Shown one piece after another: positions 33,752 through 44,455 of a stretch of 64,000 nucleotides of DNA; the first letter of the stretch is position 1, and each line of letters opens with the position of its first letter. A model generated the notes under the pieces. It ran no database searches. It worked only from the letters and a program-made list of their open reading frames with translations, and was not told the DNA's origin. A program made the position numbers and the translations under genes. The DNA comes from Dimargaris cristalligena (taxonomy: Eukaryota > Kickxellomycota > Dimargaritomycetes > Dimargaritales > Dimargaritaceae), in contig JANBQC010000005.1 of the NCBI GenBank assembly GCA_027576995.1, forward strand, positions 1-64,000. Reading direction: 5' to 3'.

Positions 33752-36700
33752 CCCGGCCCATTAATTGAGGGAAAGGGAAGAGAAGACTCGCCTACCCACT
33801 CCACGCCACTCCTTGAGTCCGTTTATTTGGTAGTCCCTATTTTATTTTTTTTATCTTTTACCTTCTAATTACATTTTACTATTATTACACATTGTCCATC
33901 ACCACCCACACATACACATACCTACGTCCACCTGCCGAGCCTCGATTGATATGAAATCGGAAGGTGGTTTGTTGACCCTGTTATCTGTACTGGGACCCCC
34001 CTTTCGCTATGTATGGTATACTTGGTATAGCTATTTTTGAATTAATTCCATACCCCCAAGCGCACTGAATGGCTGCACTTCGCTGCCTGGGACACTTCTT
34101 TCCTTATAGGAAGTAAGAGGGGCCCTAGGTAAACGAACTTCACAGTGTTACCCGGACTTCTATTTCTCACCACCATCACCCCCACCTAAAGGAGCGCCAG
34201 TGAGGAGGGGGAGGAAAGGAGAGGGAAGCCACCGAGCCCTGGTAGCAGTTTTACACATGGCCACCAGTTATCACCCCGGTACCCTTTGTGCATCACTGCA
34301 TTTAATTTATTACCTTTTTATTATTTGGGTTGGGTAGCCGCACTCACGTTCCCCCTTTCCGTGACGCGCCCCTGCTTGGTCGCCTCGACCAGAACTAGCT
34401 AGGTGCTATAGTTCACACGCCAATCCTTAGACGGGGAAGGCCAGAGAGCGTCCGAACGACTCAATAAAGTACCCCATAATAGATGTTTGTCATTAAATTT
34501 CGACTATTGACCTGTGTGTGTAATTTGATAGGGCGGTGATGCTTGCGGGGAAAAGAGGGTAGGTGACGATGGCAATGGCTACGTACGAGGGGGCAGTGAT
34601 TTTTGACAGGTCAACGGCTCCGGTGGGTGGGAGAGAGAGGGGGGGGAAGGGTTTACTTGGACGTGAACCAATTCAGCCAGGAGAGGAGAGTATAATAGTT
34701 CCAGGGCGGTGCTCTTTCGAAGCAATCAGGTGATGAGCGTGTATTATACGCGGTATACCAAAAGGGAAAAAGCAAGGTACATATTGGGATGTTCCTTCTC
34801 CCATTGAATACCGCTGGGTTCGGGCAAGTGTCGTTGTCTCTATTGTTGTTGGTGGGGATCGATGGCTCTTTGACGAAACCAGAGGCAGTTAAGGGGAGTT
34901 GGTGTCGACTGGAATTCATTCTGAGTAGGAAATGAGTGACGGCGGCCACCCCAATAAGCATACAGTGACAGCAGCGGTTATGGGTAGTGATTGGCCTCAG
35001 TGGGGAGGTGGGGGATGTATGCCCCAATGGAAGGGGATGGCGGCCAATCCAATCCAGCCCAATCCAATACAATCCCAGCCATGATGGTGGATGTATGCTA
35101 TTAGCAGCAGCATATAGCATACATCCCCAAATAGCAGCAGCATATAGCATACATCCACAAATAGCGAAAGTGAGAGGGGGGAGGAGTCTTAACCCTCTTG
35201 CCCTGCCTGCGCTTAGGCTGGGGGGGGGGACTATTTGAGATTGGCACGCCCTTCACTCAGGCAAAACTGCTTTCCCTTTCCTTCTTGCGGTTTTTTGTAA
35301 TAAAAAAATCCCCCACCAAGCCTCGAGCCCGCGCGCGACCTTTGTTGCTTTGTTCTACCCAAGTCGGGCCTACCACCTCACTTCACTTTACTTTCTTCGC
35401 TTCGCATCTGCTAATTGTTATTTTATTCTCCGGTTTGAAAACATCCTCATTTATTATTCTTATTATATTTGCTATTGGCTTTTTAAATAATCCTATCACT
35501 ATCACTATTACTCATACTATAACGGTTACTCTTGCTATCGCTATCCCCTCCGACCGACTTAACGCCTCGTAACCCTCCTTCCTTACCAGCTTAACACGGT
35601 CTTGTCTTATCTAGTCTAGCCTTGCCTTGTGCGGTGTGGTGTTGACTACCGCACCTTCTATCTCCTATTACAGCCCAGGCCCCTACCGCTGCCCTTACTG
35701 ACCAGCGTCGGCCCCTGTCTGTGTTTGCGTTTGGGCCTTTCGGACCAGCCGAGCGCCTATTGAGTTAACCTGTTACTAGGTTCCCCACCGACCGGTTAAG
35801 CACCCCGACTCCGAACGTCGCTTTATTCGAGGCCGCGGGTCCTAACCCTACCCCTCTCCTTCATTGCGAGCCAGCCAACCTAGCCCCTTTCTTTTTGCGA
35901 GTCCTGTTTCTGCACAATGTCATCAGGTAAGTAATCCCTACATATACATTTATTATTTTTTTACAAATATACCACTGCACCGGACCTTGTCGTGCTGTGC
36001 CCTGGTCTGGTATAGTCTGGGCCTCCTAGTTCCATCTGTCCTCTCGCCGGACCCTGCATCGTTCTACCGGTTTTATTTTACCATCTCCGTTTTCCCTTTT
36101 TCATCTCGGAAGTTCCCGCCTGGTGGCAGGTTGCTGAACTGGCTGTATGGGTGCTGAATAGGCGGCATGGTGATTTTTCCCTTCCTTGAATCGGACTTCT
36201 GCTTATCCCTCCTATCATGGCGAAAGCCGCGGAGGTTACGCCGGTGGTACCTCACTTTTCATTGCGTTACCCTGTCGTTGGTTAATTGGGGTTGACCCAA
36301 CGGCGGCCTCGTTCTTCCTAACTTTCTTCCCATTTTCACTTGCCATTTTAAAAATAGACAATGAGGCCTTGTTATTTCCCTTAGCCACTCCAGGTCTAAA
36401 CTGCCACATACGCAGTCCTGTTTTTTTTTTACTCTTCTTTTCTCCCTTTCTTTCTCTCATCTCTGACCGTGGATGTGGCTGATTCCAGGTTGGTCAATAA
36501 TTTACATTCCGATCCCTCTTTTGTATTACCTATATATTTTTATCCAGCGAGTGCCTCTCGCTTGAAACTATTGTTCGTTTTTCTCCAATCAAAACTATTC
36601 GCCAAAGCATCATCAGCCATGTAGTATATGATTGCTGTATTATTATGGCGACCGTCCTATTTTTAGAATCCCCCTTTTTCAGTTGACGGTTGAAAGTATA

Positions 36701-36928
36701 TAATCTAAATCCACCTGTTGGTGTTGTTAACCAGCGGCTACTGGAAACGGCCTGTGTTCATATCCTCCCCAGCGGTTGGTTGGAGGATGATCTCTCTCTC
36801 TCTCCCCTTCGCCTTCCTCACTAATAATATACACCACCTTCTCTTCTTGTGATTGGCTATTAATTGTTCTCATCTAAAATTGGCTGTATACCTCCCCTCC
36901 CATACTGCTGCCACCTATTTTATTCCAG
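33752..36928. other. long intergenic region with short repeats
   Basis: 3.2 kb without a supported gene. A minus-strand frame at 35150-34653 (165 codons) is open but contains the 30-base repeat and has no recognisable motif. Pyrimidine-rich plus-strand sequence dominates from 35250 to 36850, as in a long promoter or leader. An ATG with three codons followed by GTAAGT at 35918-35932 is a possible first exon of the next gene. The repeat at 35103 is listed separately. Confidence 0.45.
35103..35162. repeat. two tandem copies of a 30-bp unit
   Basis: The 30-base unit beginning AGCAGCAGCATATAGCATAC is present twice (35103-35132 and 35133-35162) with a single base difference. A degenerate ATGCTATTAG stub lies before it. 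It is a small minisatellite in non-coding DNA. Confidence 0.9.
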
Positions 36929-38178
36929 ACTGTAATTCCCAATCAGTCCTAATATGCTCGCCAGGTGCGGACGATGTTTGGGAAACGGACCAGGAGGCCC
37001 AAATCCTCTGGAACCCACGGCACCCCGATGTAGCCACCCAGCAGTCCCTTAACATTTACATTATGGACCTGCAAAACCAAACTGCACCTGTCCACAGCTG
37101 GACTGATCTCCAGCTCAGTCAGAGCATGCTCACTGTAGTCCCCGACTTTAAATGGTTTAGTGATTATAAAAAGCTGTATTCCGCCACCGCCCCTGTGCGG
37201 CGCCGCTTTAAGATTGTCCCGTCGCTCGGCGCCTTTAGTTCCGGGGATTCCGTGTCTACCCGATACTCGGTTGCCATCAATGTCCAGGCCGATGTTATTC
37301 CCGCCGATCCCGAGGCCACCTCAACAACTTCCACCAGTGAGAGTACCACCACCCCTAGCGTATCCATTCTCACCGTTACCGGGGCCCAGGCCACGCAAAC
37401 CGTTTCCGCCAGTCCAGACGAATATCCCGACGGCCGGTCAGGCCTCTCGGGGGCCGCCATTGCGGGTATTGCTGTCGGTTCGGCCATCTTGGTCCTGGCC
37501 CTTCTACTACTGGCCTTTTTCTGGTACCGGCGTCGCAACCAACGTTATCGAGGGCAGCTTCTAGCCGATGAAGACAGTAAGTCGTCAACTTTCCCTCGGT
37601 CATCACAAAATAAGGAGGATTCGGGTCTCTTTGCCGCTACGGGGACGCGAAGCAACCCCACCTCGCCCATTGCCCTGCCCGGTGCGGCCGCCAGCTTTGG
37701 CCGACGCAGCGTAGCGGTCGACGACATTGCCTTTACGGATATGGGGCTGGATCGACCCCACCCAGCCTTCGGATTTGGTGAGAAACCGTCGATGGATAGT
37801 GTGAATTTGTCGTCGATTGGTGGCGATTCGCTTACGGCCCTCGCTAGTGGCGGGGTCAAACCTGGTGTCCATTCGTTTTCACCCGTTAATGCCGCCATGA
37901 TTGCTGATGTGATGCGCCAAAAGCTCCGGGAACCAGCGGTGGATATTTTACCAGACGACCGACTTTTACTTTCGGATGAAAACCTCCCCGGCAGTGACGA
38001 AGGCAACCACCAAGCGGAAGTGGCCCGGCGCCGGGAAATTGCGGACGAACGGATGCGCCGTGAGCTGGCGGAGTCGGGGAGTGAACTCAAGTCAATATCG
38101 CGGGGCAAGACGATTATTCGCCATGTCCCACCGTCGGAAACCGACCTCAGTTCATCGCTACCCGACGACAAGCTATAG
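36929..38178 (+). CDS. Kre9/KNH-like single-pass membrane protein, 5' end unresolved
   Basis: The extracellular part starts ICSPGADDVWETDQEAQILW. It resembles the Ser-Thr-rich GPI/Kre9-Knh1 N-terminal domain of fungal wall proteins (ITSPxxGxxWxxGxxQxIxW). A Ser/Thr-rich stalk follows, then one transmembrane helix encoded at about 37450-37530 and a long cytoplasmic tail of about 210 residues with a basic, charged end. No ATG or signal peptide is in frame. An acceptor-like TTCCAG ends at 36928 and another (CGCCAG) at 36964, so at least one upstream exon is missing. The first exon could be ATG-TCA-TCA-G/GTAAGT at 35918, whose phase fits, but it would not supply a signal peptide. It may sense or organise the cell wall; this is inferred from architecture. 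Confidence 0.65.
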
Positions 38179-39800
38179 TAGTTTGGGATTGTGGACTTTA
38201 TGGTATTTTCCCTCAATCTATATTTTTTTGAGGGGTAGTCTTGCCAACTGCCAGCAACACTGACTCGCTTTGTCTTGATCTCTCTTTTTTTTTCTCCCCA
38301 CTGTGACCGTGCCCCATCGTCGGTCCATGTATTTGGCTCTTGTAATATGTAAACCTCTTCCACACTTCCACCTACGCTTATTCGTCCGTGATTATCCTAT
38401 TATTACTCATCCGTGAACTCTCTCCTCCCTATCTTTTTATTACTAATTATCTGTCGCAATTCCCCCCCTAACCCTGACCTCTCATTTGCCTTTTAATCAT
38501 TTTAGCATAGTTTGTGATAAATGTTTATTTACTCTAACCGTTAATTCAATTCAATTACATTCATTTCATTTTTTTGGTTAATTAGTTGTTGAAACTCAGT
38601 TTGTTACGTACTTTTGGTTGAACTTTCTCCAATCTCTCAGACGTACCCTTCTCTCACTTTATCTATTTTTCTCTTTCTGACTGCTGTGCTTTCCATGGGT
38701 AAGAAGGATGGTTGTAGTTATTAGTAATGCCTCATTTTTGTTTATGATACCCCCGTTTTATACAGTGGTTATCAGGGTAGACACCCCTATTTGGACATAA
38801 ACCCATTCCTTGTATGTCATAAATGAGTCCAAAGTAGGCTCCGTCTTTTAATTAGCTGAGGGGGAGGGGACCATCCAACCCATTTTGGTGAAATGGAATA
38901 GACGCACCCCCCCCAGATTTCCATACATTGGTTCATTTAGTTTTAATCGGATCGGCCTTGTTGTTTCTTCCACCTTGTCTTCCCTTTGGGGGAGATATTC
39001 TCCAAACCTATCCCAAGCGGAATTATCCTTCAAAGTGATTGACGCCATCTAGCAACCCAAAATCAGCCGCCTGGACTGGTGGGGCTATATAGATTATATG
39101 AAAGTAAATGAGAGCAACACTTGGGTGCAAACCAACCAACCTATGTATATTTCAATGAACCTGAACCAGCTACGGTTACGACTACTGTTACGACTGGAAA
39201 AATGGGAGGAATATTTTAGATATGGACGGACATGTTGAATGAAAGTGGCTAAAGATATGAATTTATTGGGGAATGTGAAGGGTGGGACGGAGAAACCGGG
39301 AGGGAGTGTGAGAGCGGGGTTTCCCCAGTAGTTGTGACAATGGGTGAATGAAGAATGAGGGAAGGCCGTGATGCAAAGAGAAATCAAAGGGAAACTGGGA
39401 GGATGGCGCATAGTATGCAAGCGCAGCCATATATGAAAGAGAGAGAGAGAGAGGAGAGGAGAGGGTATGGGAATAGTGTTGTGAGTGGGATGGGAAATTG
39501 GAAGATAATCCCTTCCAAAACGGGGACAACGTGACCCTCTAACCCTAACTAGCAGTAGAAGGACTAATCAAGAAGGGAGTGAATGGTATATAATGATAGA
39601 TGCGTGTTAAAAGAACAAGATTGCGGATGAGTTCGGGAAGGGTTGTTGTGTATTTACCAAGGTGGAAAATGGTCGGTGAGTGCAGTTAGTCTACATTGGC
39701 AATGCATACGACAGTCAGTCTGGGATGATAGAATGGGTATTGGCAAGATAAGGAATATGAAAAGAAATAACTATAGAAAGAACGGGTGATGGGTGGCGAG
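38179..39800. other. intergenic between convergent genes
   Basis: 1.6 kb between the Kre9-like gene (+) and the homeobox gene (-). It is AT-rich to about 38600, then mixed, with a GA microsatellite at about 39436-39452 and a C-run near 38910. No gene is supported. Confidence 0.5.
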
Positions 39801-41135
39801 CTACCAGGGTCGCCAGTGTTTGGTGCCGGTGGTAGTGCTGGTGCTGGTAATGGTAATGGCGTGGGTGGGCGGGGACTTTGACTGGGAGGGGGCGAAGGGA
39901 TAGGGGCGTTTGAGGGACTGGGGAGCCTCGGGACGTAGACAGGCATCGACCAGGTTGGGCAGAGAAGGGAGGGTGATGCGGGAGGGGGTGGGTTCGGGGA
40001 TGATGGCGGGGAGGGGCGACGAGAGGGGGAAGTGGAGGGAAGGGGGGTGGTGGGCCGATGAGGGCGGGGACAGGGGAGCCAGGCGAGTAAGAGAGAGGGT
40101 GGGGTCCATCATGGGGGAGAGATGGGCCACATCGAGGGTGGGGCGGCGACGACGGGGGTGGTGGTGGTGGTTGCGGTGGGTGGGACTGTTGGTGGTGGGA
40201 GTGGCACTGGGGGTATGCGGGTCGGGATGCAAGGAGGAAGACAGGGGGGTAATTATCGGGCGCATGGCGGGGCGCTTCGGCTTGACGGACGGGTCGGGGC
40301 GGGTGGTCTCGGGACGGACGGACTGCTCGGGGTTCAGATAGTTCATGTAGTATTCGGCATCCCGTAACGACGGCTCCTCCTGGGCGGAGGACAGGTCCTC
40401 GGGCGGGAACGACAAGTCGTCGTGGTCCGGGTAGCTGGGGTAGTAGTAGGAATTGGGGTTGGAGTTGGAGGTGGAAGAGAAGGAGGGTGGTGGTAGGTGG
40501 GCATTGACGGTGCCGGGCGGGAGCCCGGGGTAGAGCAGGGCGGAGGTGGGGGGACGAGAGGGATAGAGGAGGTCGCTGGGTGGTGGGTAGTACAACAATG
40601 GGGCTGAGTTGATGGGCGGGGGATTGGGTTGGGGTGGGGGGTAGTAGGGGTCGTAGGAGCGGACTGGCGGGGGGGAGTGAGCGGCGGAGTCGGGAAGAGG
40701 GGGGGAGTGGGCGGAGACGGAGCCAGTGACGGAGTTGGACTCGGCGGGTTGGTTGTGGAAAAGAAGGGCAGCGGGTAGATAGGGGCTGGGTTCGTCGCGG
40801 TCCCGACAGGAACCCTGGTCGGCGGGACGGACGGGTGAACGAACAATGACCTGACGGTGGCGGTCGTTCTTTGCCTTTTGGCGCTGGTTTTGGAACCAGA
40901 CTTGGACGGTGCGAGGGGTCATGTGGAGTTCCTTGGCCAGGCGCTGGCGCACCTCGGTGGACGGAAAGGAGGTTTTGGCGAGCATGTCCTGCAACACCCT
41001 TGTCTGGTGGGGTGAGGTCACGGTACGGGTGCGACGCTTCCGGTCCCGCGGACTGGGGTCCTCCTTGAGGATATGGGCCAGCGAGAGAGCCTCCGAGCGG
41101 GACGCGGCTGGCGGGTCCAGGGAGGTTCTGTTCAT
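39801..41135 (-). CDS. homeodomain transcription factor
   Basis: This is a nuclear DNA-binding regulator of 444 aa. The homeodomain lies at about residues 32-92: a basic arm RKRRTRT, then SPHQTRVLQDM, then LAKELHMTPRTVQVWFQNQRQKAKN. The helix-3 residues W80, F81 and N83 are intact, so DNA binding is expected. The spacing is that of a typical 60-residue domain, not the three-residue-longer TALE type. The rest is extremely Pro/Ser/His-rich and probably disordered. The start ATG lies 11 bases after an acceptor-like CCCCACAG at 41146, which suggests an intron in the leader or a further upstream exon. Such fungal homeobox proteins (Yox1/Pho2/Hoy1-like) regulate cell cycle, nutrition or conidiation; the specific role is unknown here. 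Confidence 0.88.
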   Translation of the reverse strand: MNRTSLDPPAASRSEALSLAHILKEDPSPRDRKRRTRTVTSPHQTRVLQDMLAKTSFPSTEVRQRLAKELHMTPRTVQVWFQNQRQKAKNDRHRQVIVRSPVRPADQGSCRDRDEPSPYLPAALLFHNQPAESNSVTGSVSAHSPPLPDSAAHSPPPVRSYDPYYPPPQPNPPPINSAPLLYYPPPSDLLYPSRPPTSALLYPGLPPGTVNAHLPPPSFSSTSNSNPNSYYYPSYPDHDDLSFPPEDLSSAQEEPSLRDAEYYMNYLNPEQSVRPETTRPDPSVKPKRPAMRPIITPLSSSLHPDPHTPSATPTTNSPTHRNHHHHPRRRRPTLDVAHLSPMMDPTLSLTRLAPLSPPSSAHHPPSLHFPLSSPLPAIIPEPTPSRITLPSLPNLVDACLRPEAPQSLKRPYPFAPSQSKSPPTHAITITSTSTTTGTKHWRPW

Positions 41136-41555
41136 GGAAGGGCGGTACCTGTGGGGAATGGGAAAAGAAGAGAATGGGGAATGGAGGACGGGCTGGGTGG
41201 GTGGGGTGCGCGAGAGAGAAAGAGAAAGAGAGAGAGAAAGAGAAGATAAGAGGAAAGACGAGACGAGGTTGAAAGAGGGAAATAAAAGGAGAGAAGAGCA
41301 GTATGTGCAACTCGCCCACCCAACCTTAAATTAATTAAGGACTGTGTTTGTAACGAAGGGAAGGGCAGAAAGGAGAGGTTAAGAAGGAGAAGAGAGAAGG
41401 AAGGAAGGAGTGGAATACACGAGAAGTAATTATTAGAAAGAGACTATATGTGGAGGAGACGAGAAGTGCTCAGCCAAAAGCGGAAAGAAGTCAGGGAGAC
41501 GAAGGATGGGCTGGGCAATAAATAGGAGAAATACCAGTATTAGTAGTATTAGTAG

Positions 41556-41677
41556 GAAAGAATAGGTAATAGTATAAGAAAGAATAGGTAATAGTATATG
41601 AAAGAATAGGTAATAGTATATGAAAGAATAGGTAATAGTATATGAAAGAATAGGTAATAGTATATGAAAGAATAGGC
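41556..41677. repeat. 22-bp minisatellite, five copies plus a partial
   Basis: The unit GAAAGAATAGGTAATAGTAT plus two bases is repeated head to tail: five full units (41556-41665) with one or two mismatches in the first, then a partial unit. It lies in non-coding DNA upstream of the homeobox gene. Confidence 0.93.
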
Positions 41678-41779
41678 GGGTGGCGGAGTCTCTCCCTCTC
41701 ATTTCGCATGGGGGGATTCATTAACGGGGAGTACCACTACTATTATATTATAAATATTATTACTATTACCATTACCATT

Positions 41780-41836
41780 ACTATTAGTGTTATTAGTATT
41801 ATTAGTATTATTAGTATTATTAGTATTATTATTAAT
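41780..41836. repeat. ATTAGTATT (9-bp) tandem run
   Basis: Imperfect repeats of ATTAGTATT fill this segment about five times before ending in an ATTATTAATTA tail. It is a simple-sequence expansion about 100 bases from the 22-bp minisatellite. Confidence 0.85.
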
Positions 41837-42370
41837 TAGCCTGGTATTTGTGCGATGCCATCGGGAATGGCTTGGGAATATCCAGCAGAGAGGGGACATG
41901 ATGGCTTAGCGGGTGCCAGAGTGCGATCGTACCACTCGTCGCCGCACGGGGTGGAACTGTCGCCGGAAATGGTGATATGAACGTGCGAACCTTGCTGCTC
42001 GTTACTTTACCTCGCATTGCTTTACTACAACATAGTATACTATGCCAACCCTAACCTTTCATTATCAAGCTATATATTATGTACTTCACTTCATTTCCTT
42101 GCGTATCCTCTCTTTTCTTTTAATTAACCCTACCACATCGATATCCTGAGGCATAGACTCTTGGCCAGATACCCTGGCGAAGGTTACACTGGCCTTTTGG
42201 GTAAATTAAAATTTAATTATCACCCGTTCTGATGGTTGCCGTTTTAGGACGATCATGCGAAGAAATGCCATAACAGGCACAACCAACCACCAATCACAGT
42301 GGGAGTTTCCCTATTGTATATATAACCTTCTAAATGACTTGAATCCTCTCTTATGCGCATTGTCTATATA

Positions 42371-42460
42371 ACAATACTCTATTCCTATTCCAATAATATA
42401 ACAGTACTCTATTCCTATTCCAATAATATAACAGTACTCTATTCCTATTCCAATAATTTA
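42371..42460. repeat. 30-bp minisatellite, three copies
   Basis: The unit ACARTACTCTATTCCTATTC plus CAATAATATA occurs three times in exact 30-base register (42371, 42401, 42431), with one or two differences. Because 30 is a multiple of three, the frame stays open through it, but I see no real gene here. Confidence 0.93.
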
Positions 42461-43425
42461 ACAATAGATCCACTTCCAAGGCACCTCTATGCTGGGTATG
42501 TATTATTCCTCCTGGTATCATATTTATATTTATATTAACATTTATATACCGGCCCCTCCTCTCTATTTACCCCCGGCGAATCCGTCTTTTAACCAACCAA
42601 CCAGCCAACCACACACACATCTCATCTCACTCCGCTCCAATCCAATCCAATCCATCCATACATACATACATCCCGATGGCGGCCTGCTTCATTTTTCCAT
42701 TGCCACGCCCCTCTCCACTACCCCCCTTTCCTATGATTTCGTCGACTTCATTACGTTACGGCCGACTACTCCAAATAATAAGTAATTAGTATCATCGCCA
42801 CCAGTTCCCACCCAAGCCTTTAATCATTATCATTCCTGCTTTTTTACGCAGGCCGTGCCTCTATATCTATCCATTACCCGCATCTACATCCCAATCTATA
42901 TAGTATCTACCCCTCTGAAACAAAGCAGACCCCCTTCCCGTTGCTGCCGGGTCTTTTCCCCGCAGTCCATGGGAGGAGGTGGCTGGCTGGAGACGTACAT
43001 TTTCCTATCCCTGTGTGTCACGCTTCGCTGGCCTTGTTCGTGGGTCCATTGTTCTTGTTTGAGCCCCCTTTTATACTACTACTATTACTACCCCTGTCCT
43101 GTCTTTAACCACCCCCCTTCCTGTTTGACGTGGCGCCCGCCGACCTGGGAGATATTACATCATCTCTATCCTATATAACATCCATCATCGCTTGCAATAC
43201 TGGTCCTTCCACCGTCCCGTATGTTAAGCCCGCCTTGGCTTAATGGTCCTCCGCGATTCCTGTAGCGAGTGCAAGAAATAATCAAATTAAAAACTGTGGA
43301 AGATTCCCTCCTCTATTATATAGCCATCACTGTTATCTAAACAATACCATAATAACCATAATAATAAAAATAACAACAACAAAACAATATTCCCTCTAAC
43401 CCAGAAACAGTCAACTGGCGCCGAC

Positions 43426-44093
43426 CTATGCGTATCCCCCCGGCCCGCTACGATCCGGCCCGTCAATGGCCACATCCCGCCACTGGAACTCGTTGAGTTG
43501 ATTGAGGGCCACGGTGTCTCCCAGGTCAAGCACTACACGGTATCACCATCACCAAAATACATCGTATAGTCACAGAATGATGGTCCAAATATTAAATAGA
43601 ACCCAATGAATTAATTAAATAAATCACTCGCGTGATGGCATCGCTATACCCTCTAAAATAAATAAAATACACCCGCTATCCCACGCCCAAAAAGAATAAA
43701 GCACTGTGAAAATAAGAGAATCCGACCCAGGTGCCTGTTCATTAAAAACCTACCTTCGTCAGGAAGGGTTTCCTGTCGCCACTCGTCGTCAATGACGGCA
43801 ACCAGGGCACTATTGCGCATCCACAGATAGCTGTACTGTCCGTCCTAATGTTCCTCACAGGTAGACCAGTAAATCATTCACCATCAAGGAAGTAGAGCAA
43901 AGCGGCAAAGTTAGGTTAGGTTAGGCTAGGCTAGGCTAGGGCAAGTTAGAGTAGACCAGCCTAATCCGGTGATGCATCAAAGAGCCGGCCAAGTAGTAGT
44001 AGTAATAGTAGTAGGGGGCAGTCTCATAGGACTATAAGACGAAACACACCAAGCCCACTCGAAGGTGCCAACTTCGCCCGAACTGCTTACCAT
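43426..44093 (-). CDS. APC13: anaphase-promoting complex subunit 13 (Apc13/Swm1-like)
   Basis: A very small subunit of the APC/C ubiquitin ligase that steadies the TPR subunits. The 66-aa gene is in three exons on the minus strand: 44093-44091 (the ATG alone, then GTAAGC), 43844-43754 and 43532-43426. Phases agree and the total is 67 codons. The family core is clear: LVAVIDDEWRQETLPDE, followed by LNEFQWRDVAID, matching the IDDxWRxDxLP...WxDLA pattern of Apc13 in animals, plants and fungi. Length (66 against about 74 in human) also fits. The GTAAG/GTAGG donors and TTAG/GTAG acceptors are good. An ATG-only first exon is unusual; a longer first exon is unlikely because stops lie close upstream in that frame. 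It is divergent from the dioxygenase gene at 44456. Confidence 0.75.
43911..43940. repeat. TTAGG/CTAGG pentamer tract inside APC13 intron 1
   Basis: Three TTAGG units are followed directly by three CTAGG units and then GGGC. It resembles an interstitial telomere-like tract but differs from the usual fungal TTAGGG hexamer, so simple slippage is the likelier origin. Confidence 0.85.
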
Positions 44094-44270
44094 GCCTTGG
44101 GTGTCAATATATATATATAAACAGAGTCGGAGTCAGAGTCAGAGTCAGAAGCGGTAAAGGTGGTCAAGCAGTCGAATCTCGCGTGAACATGAAACTTAAA
44201 AGACTGAAAGATCATTGGGATGAAACATCCCGGTAAGCGGCTAAAGGGCGTGCATATGCGTGTCGGTCTA

Positions 44271-44288
44271 TGTAGGCGTGAGCCTACA
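44271..44288. promoter_or_regulatory. perfect 7-bp hairpin with GTGA loop in APC13/P4H promoter
   Basis: TGTAGGC and GCCTACA flank the tetraloop GTGA (a GNRA-type loop if transcribed). It sits about 180 bases before the dioxygenase start and about 180 bases upstream of the APC13 start on the other strand. It could be an inverted-repeat binding site or a leader hairpin; no function is shown. Confidence 0.4.
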
Positions 44289-44455
44289 AGTGGTAATGAA
44301 CTCGGTGGTGGGTCCTTCGATTCCTGCCCAGTTTTACCAACCCACTACTTTGATTCACTTGTACGTTTGATTTCGATCGGGTTTACTTCACGCGACCGTA
44401 CAGCACTAGGCATACATAAAGGCACATCCATAACCATACCCAGAAATATACCCCC

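Larger units (their letters stand above)
41136..43425. other. intergenic region rich in minisatellites
   Basis: This region contains GA-rich purine tracts (41210-41250), a 22-bp minisatellite, an ATTAGTATT run and a 30-bp minisatellite (separate entries). On the minus strand, about 41990-41836 gives a short frame with good codon bias (containing ISGDSS, CGDEWYDR and a stop at 41836). It could be the last exon of an undetected gene, but no partner exon was found. Confidence 0.45.

Noticed and set aside
34653..35150. 165-codon minus-strand frame
   Set aside because: It runs through the 30-bp repeat and poly-Asn-like text, with no motif or coding bias.
35103..35162. CRISPR-like direct repeats
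   Set aside because: The two units are directly adjacent with no spacers; the host is a eukaryote. It is a minisatellite.
39715..41319. 534-codon frame overlapping the homeobox gene, as a separate gene
   Set aside because: The homeodomain with intact WFQN motif is in the other frame; the long frame is explained by Pro codons and is kept only as an observation.
43911..43940. True telomeric repeat
   Set aside because: Only three TTAGG units, not the fungal TTAGGG, and embedded in an intron of a housekeeping gene.
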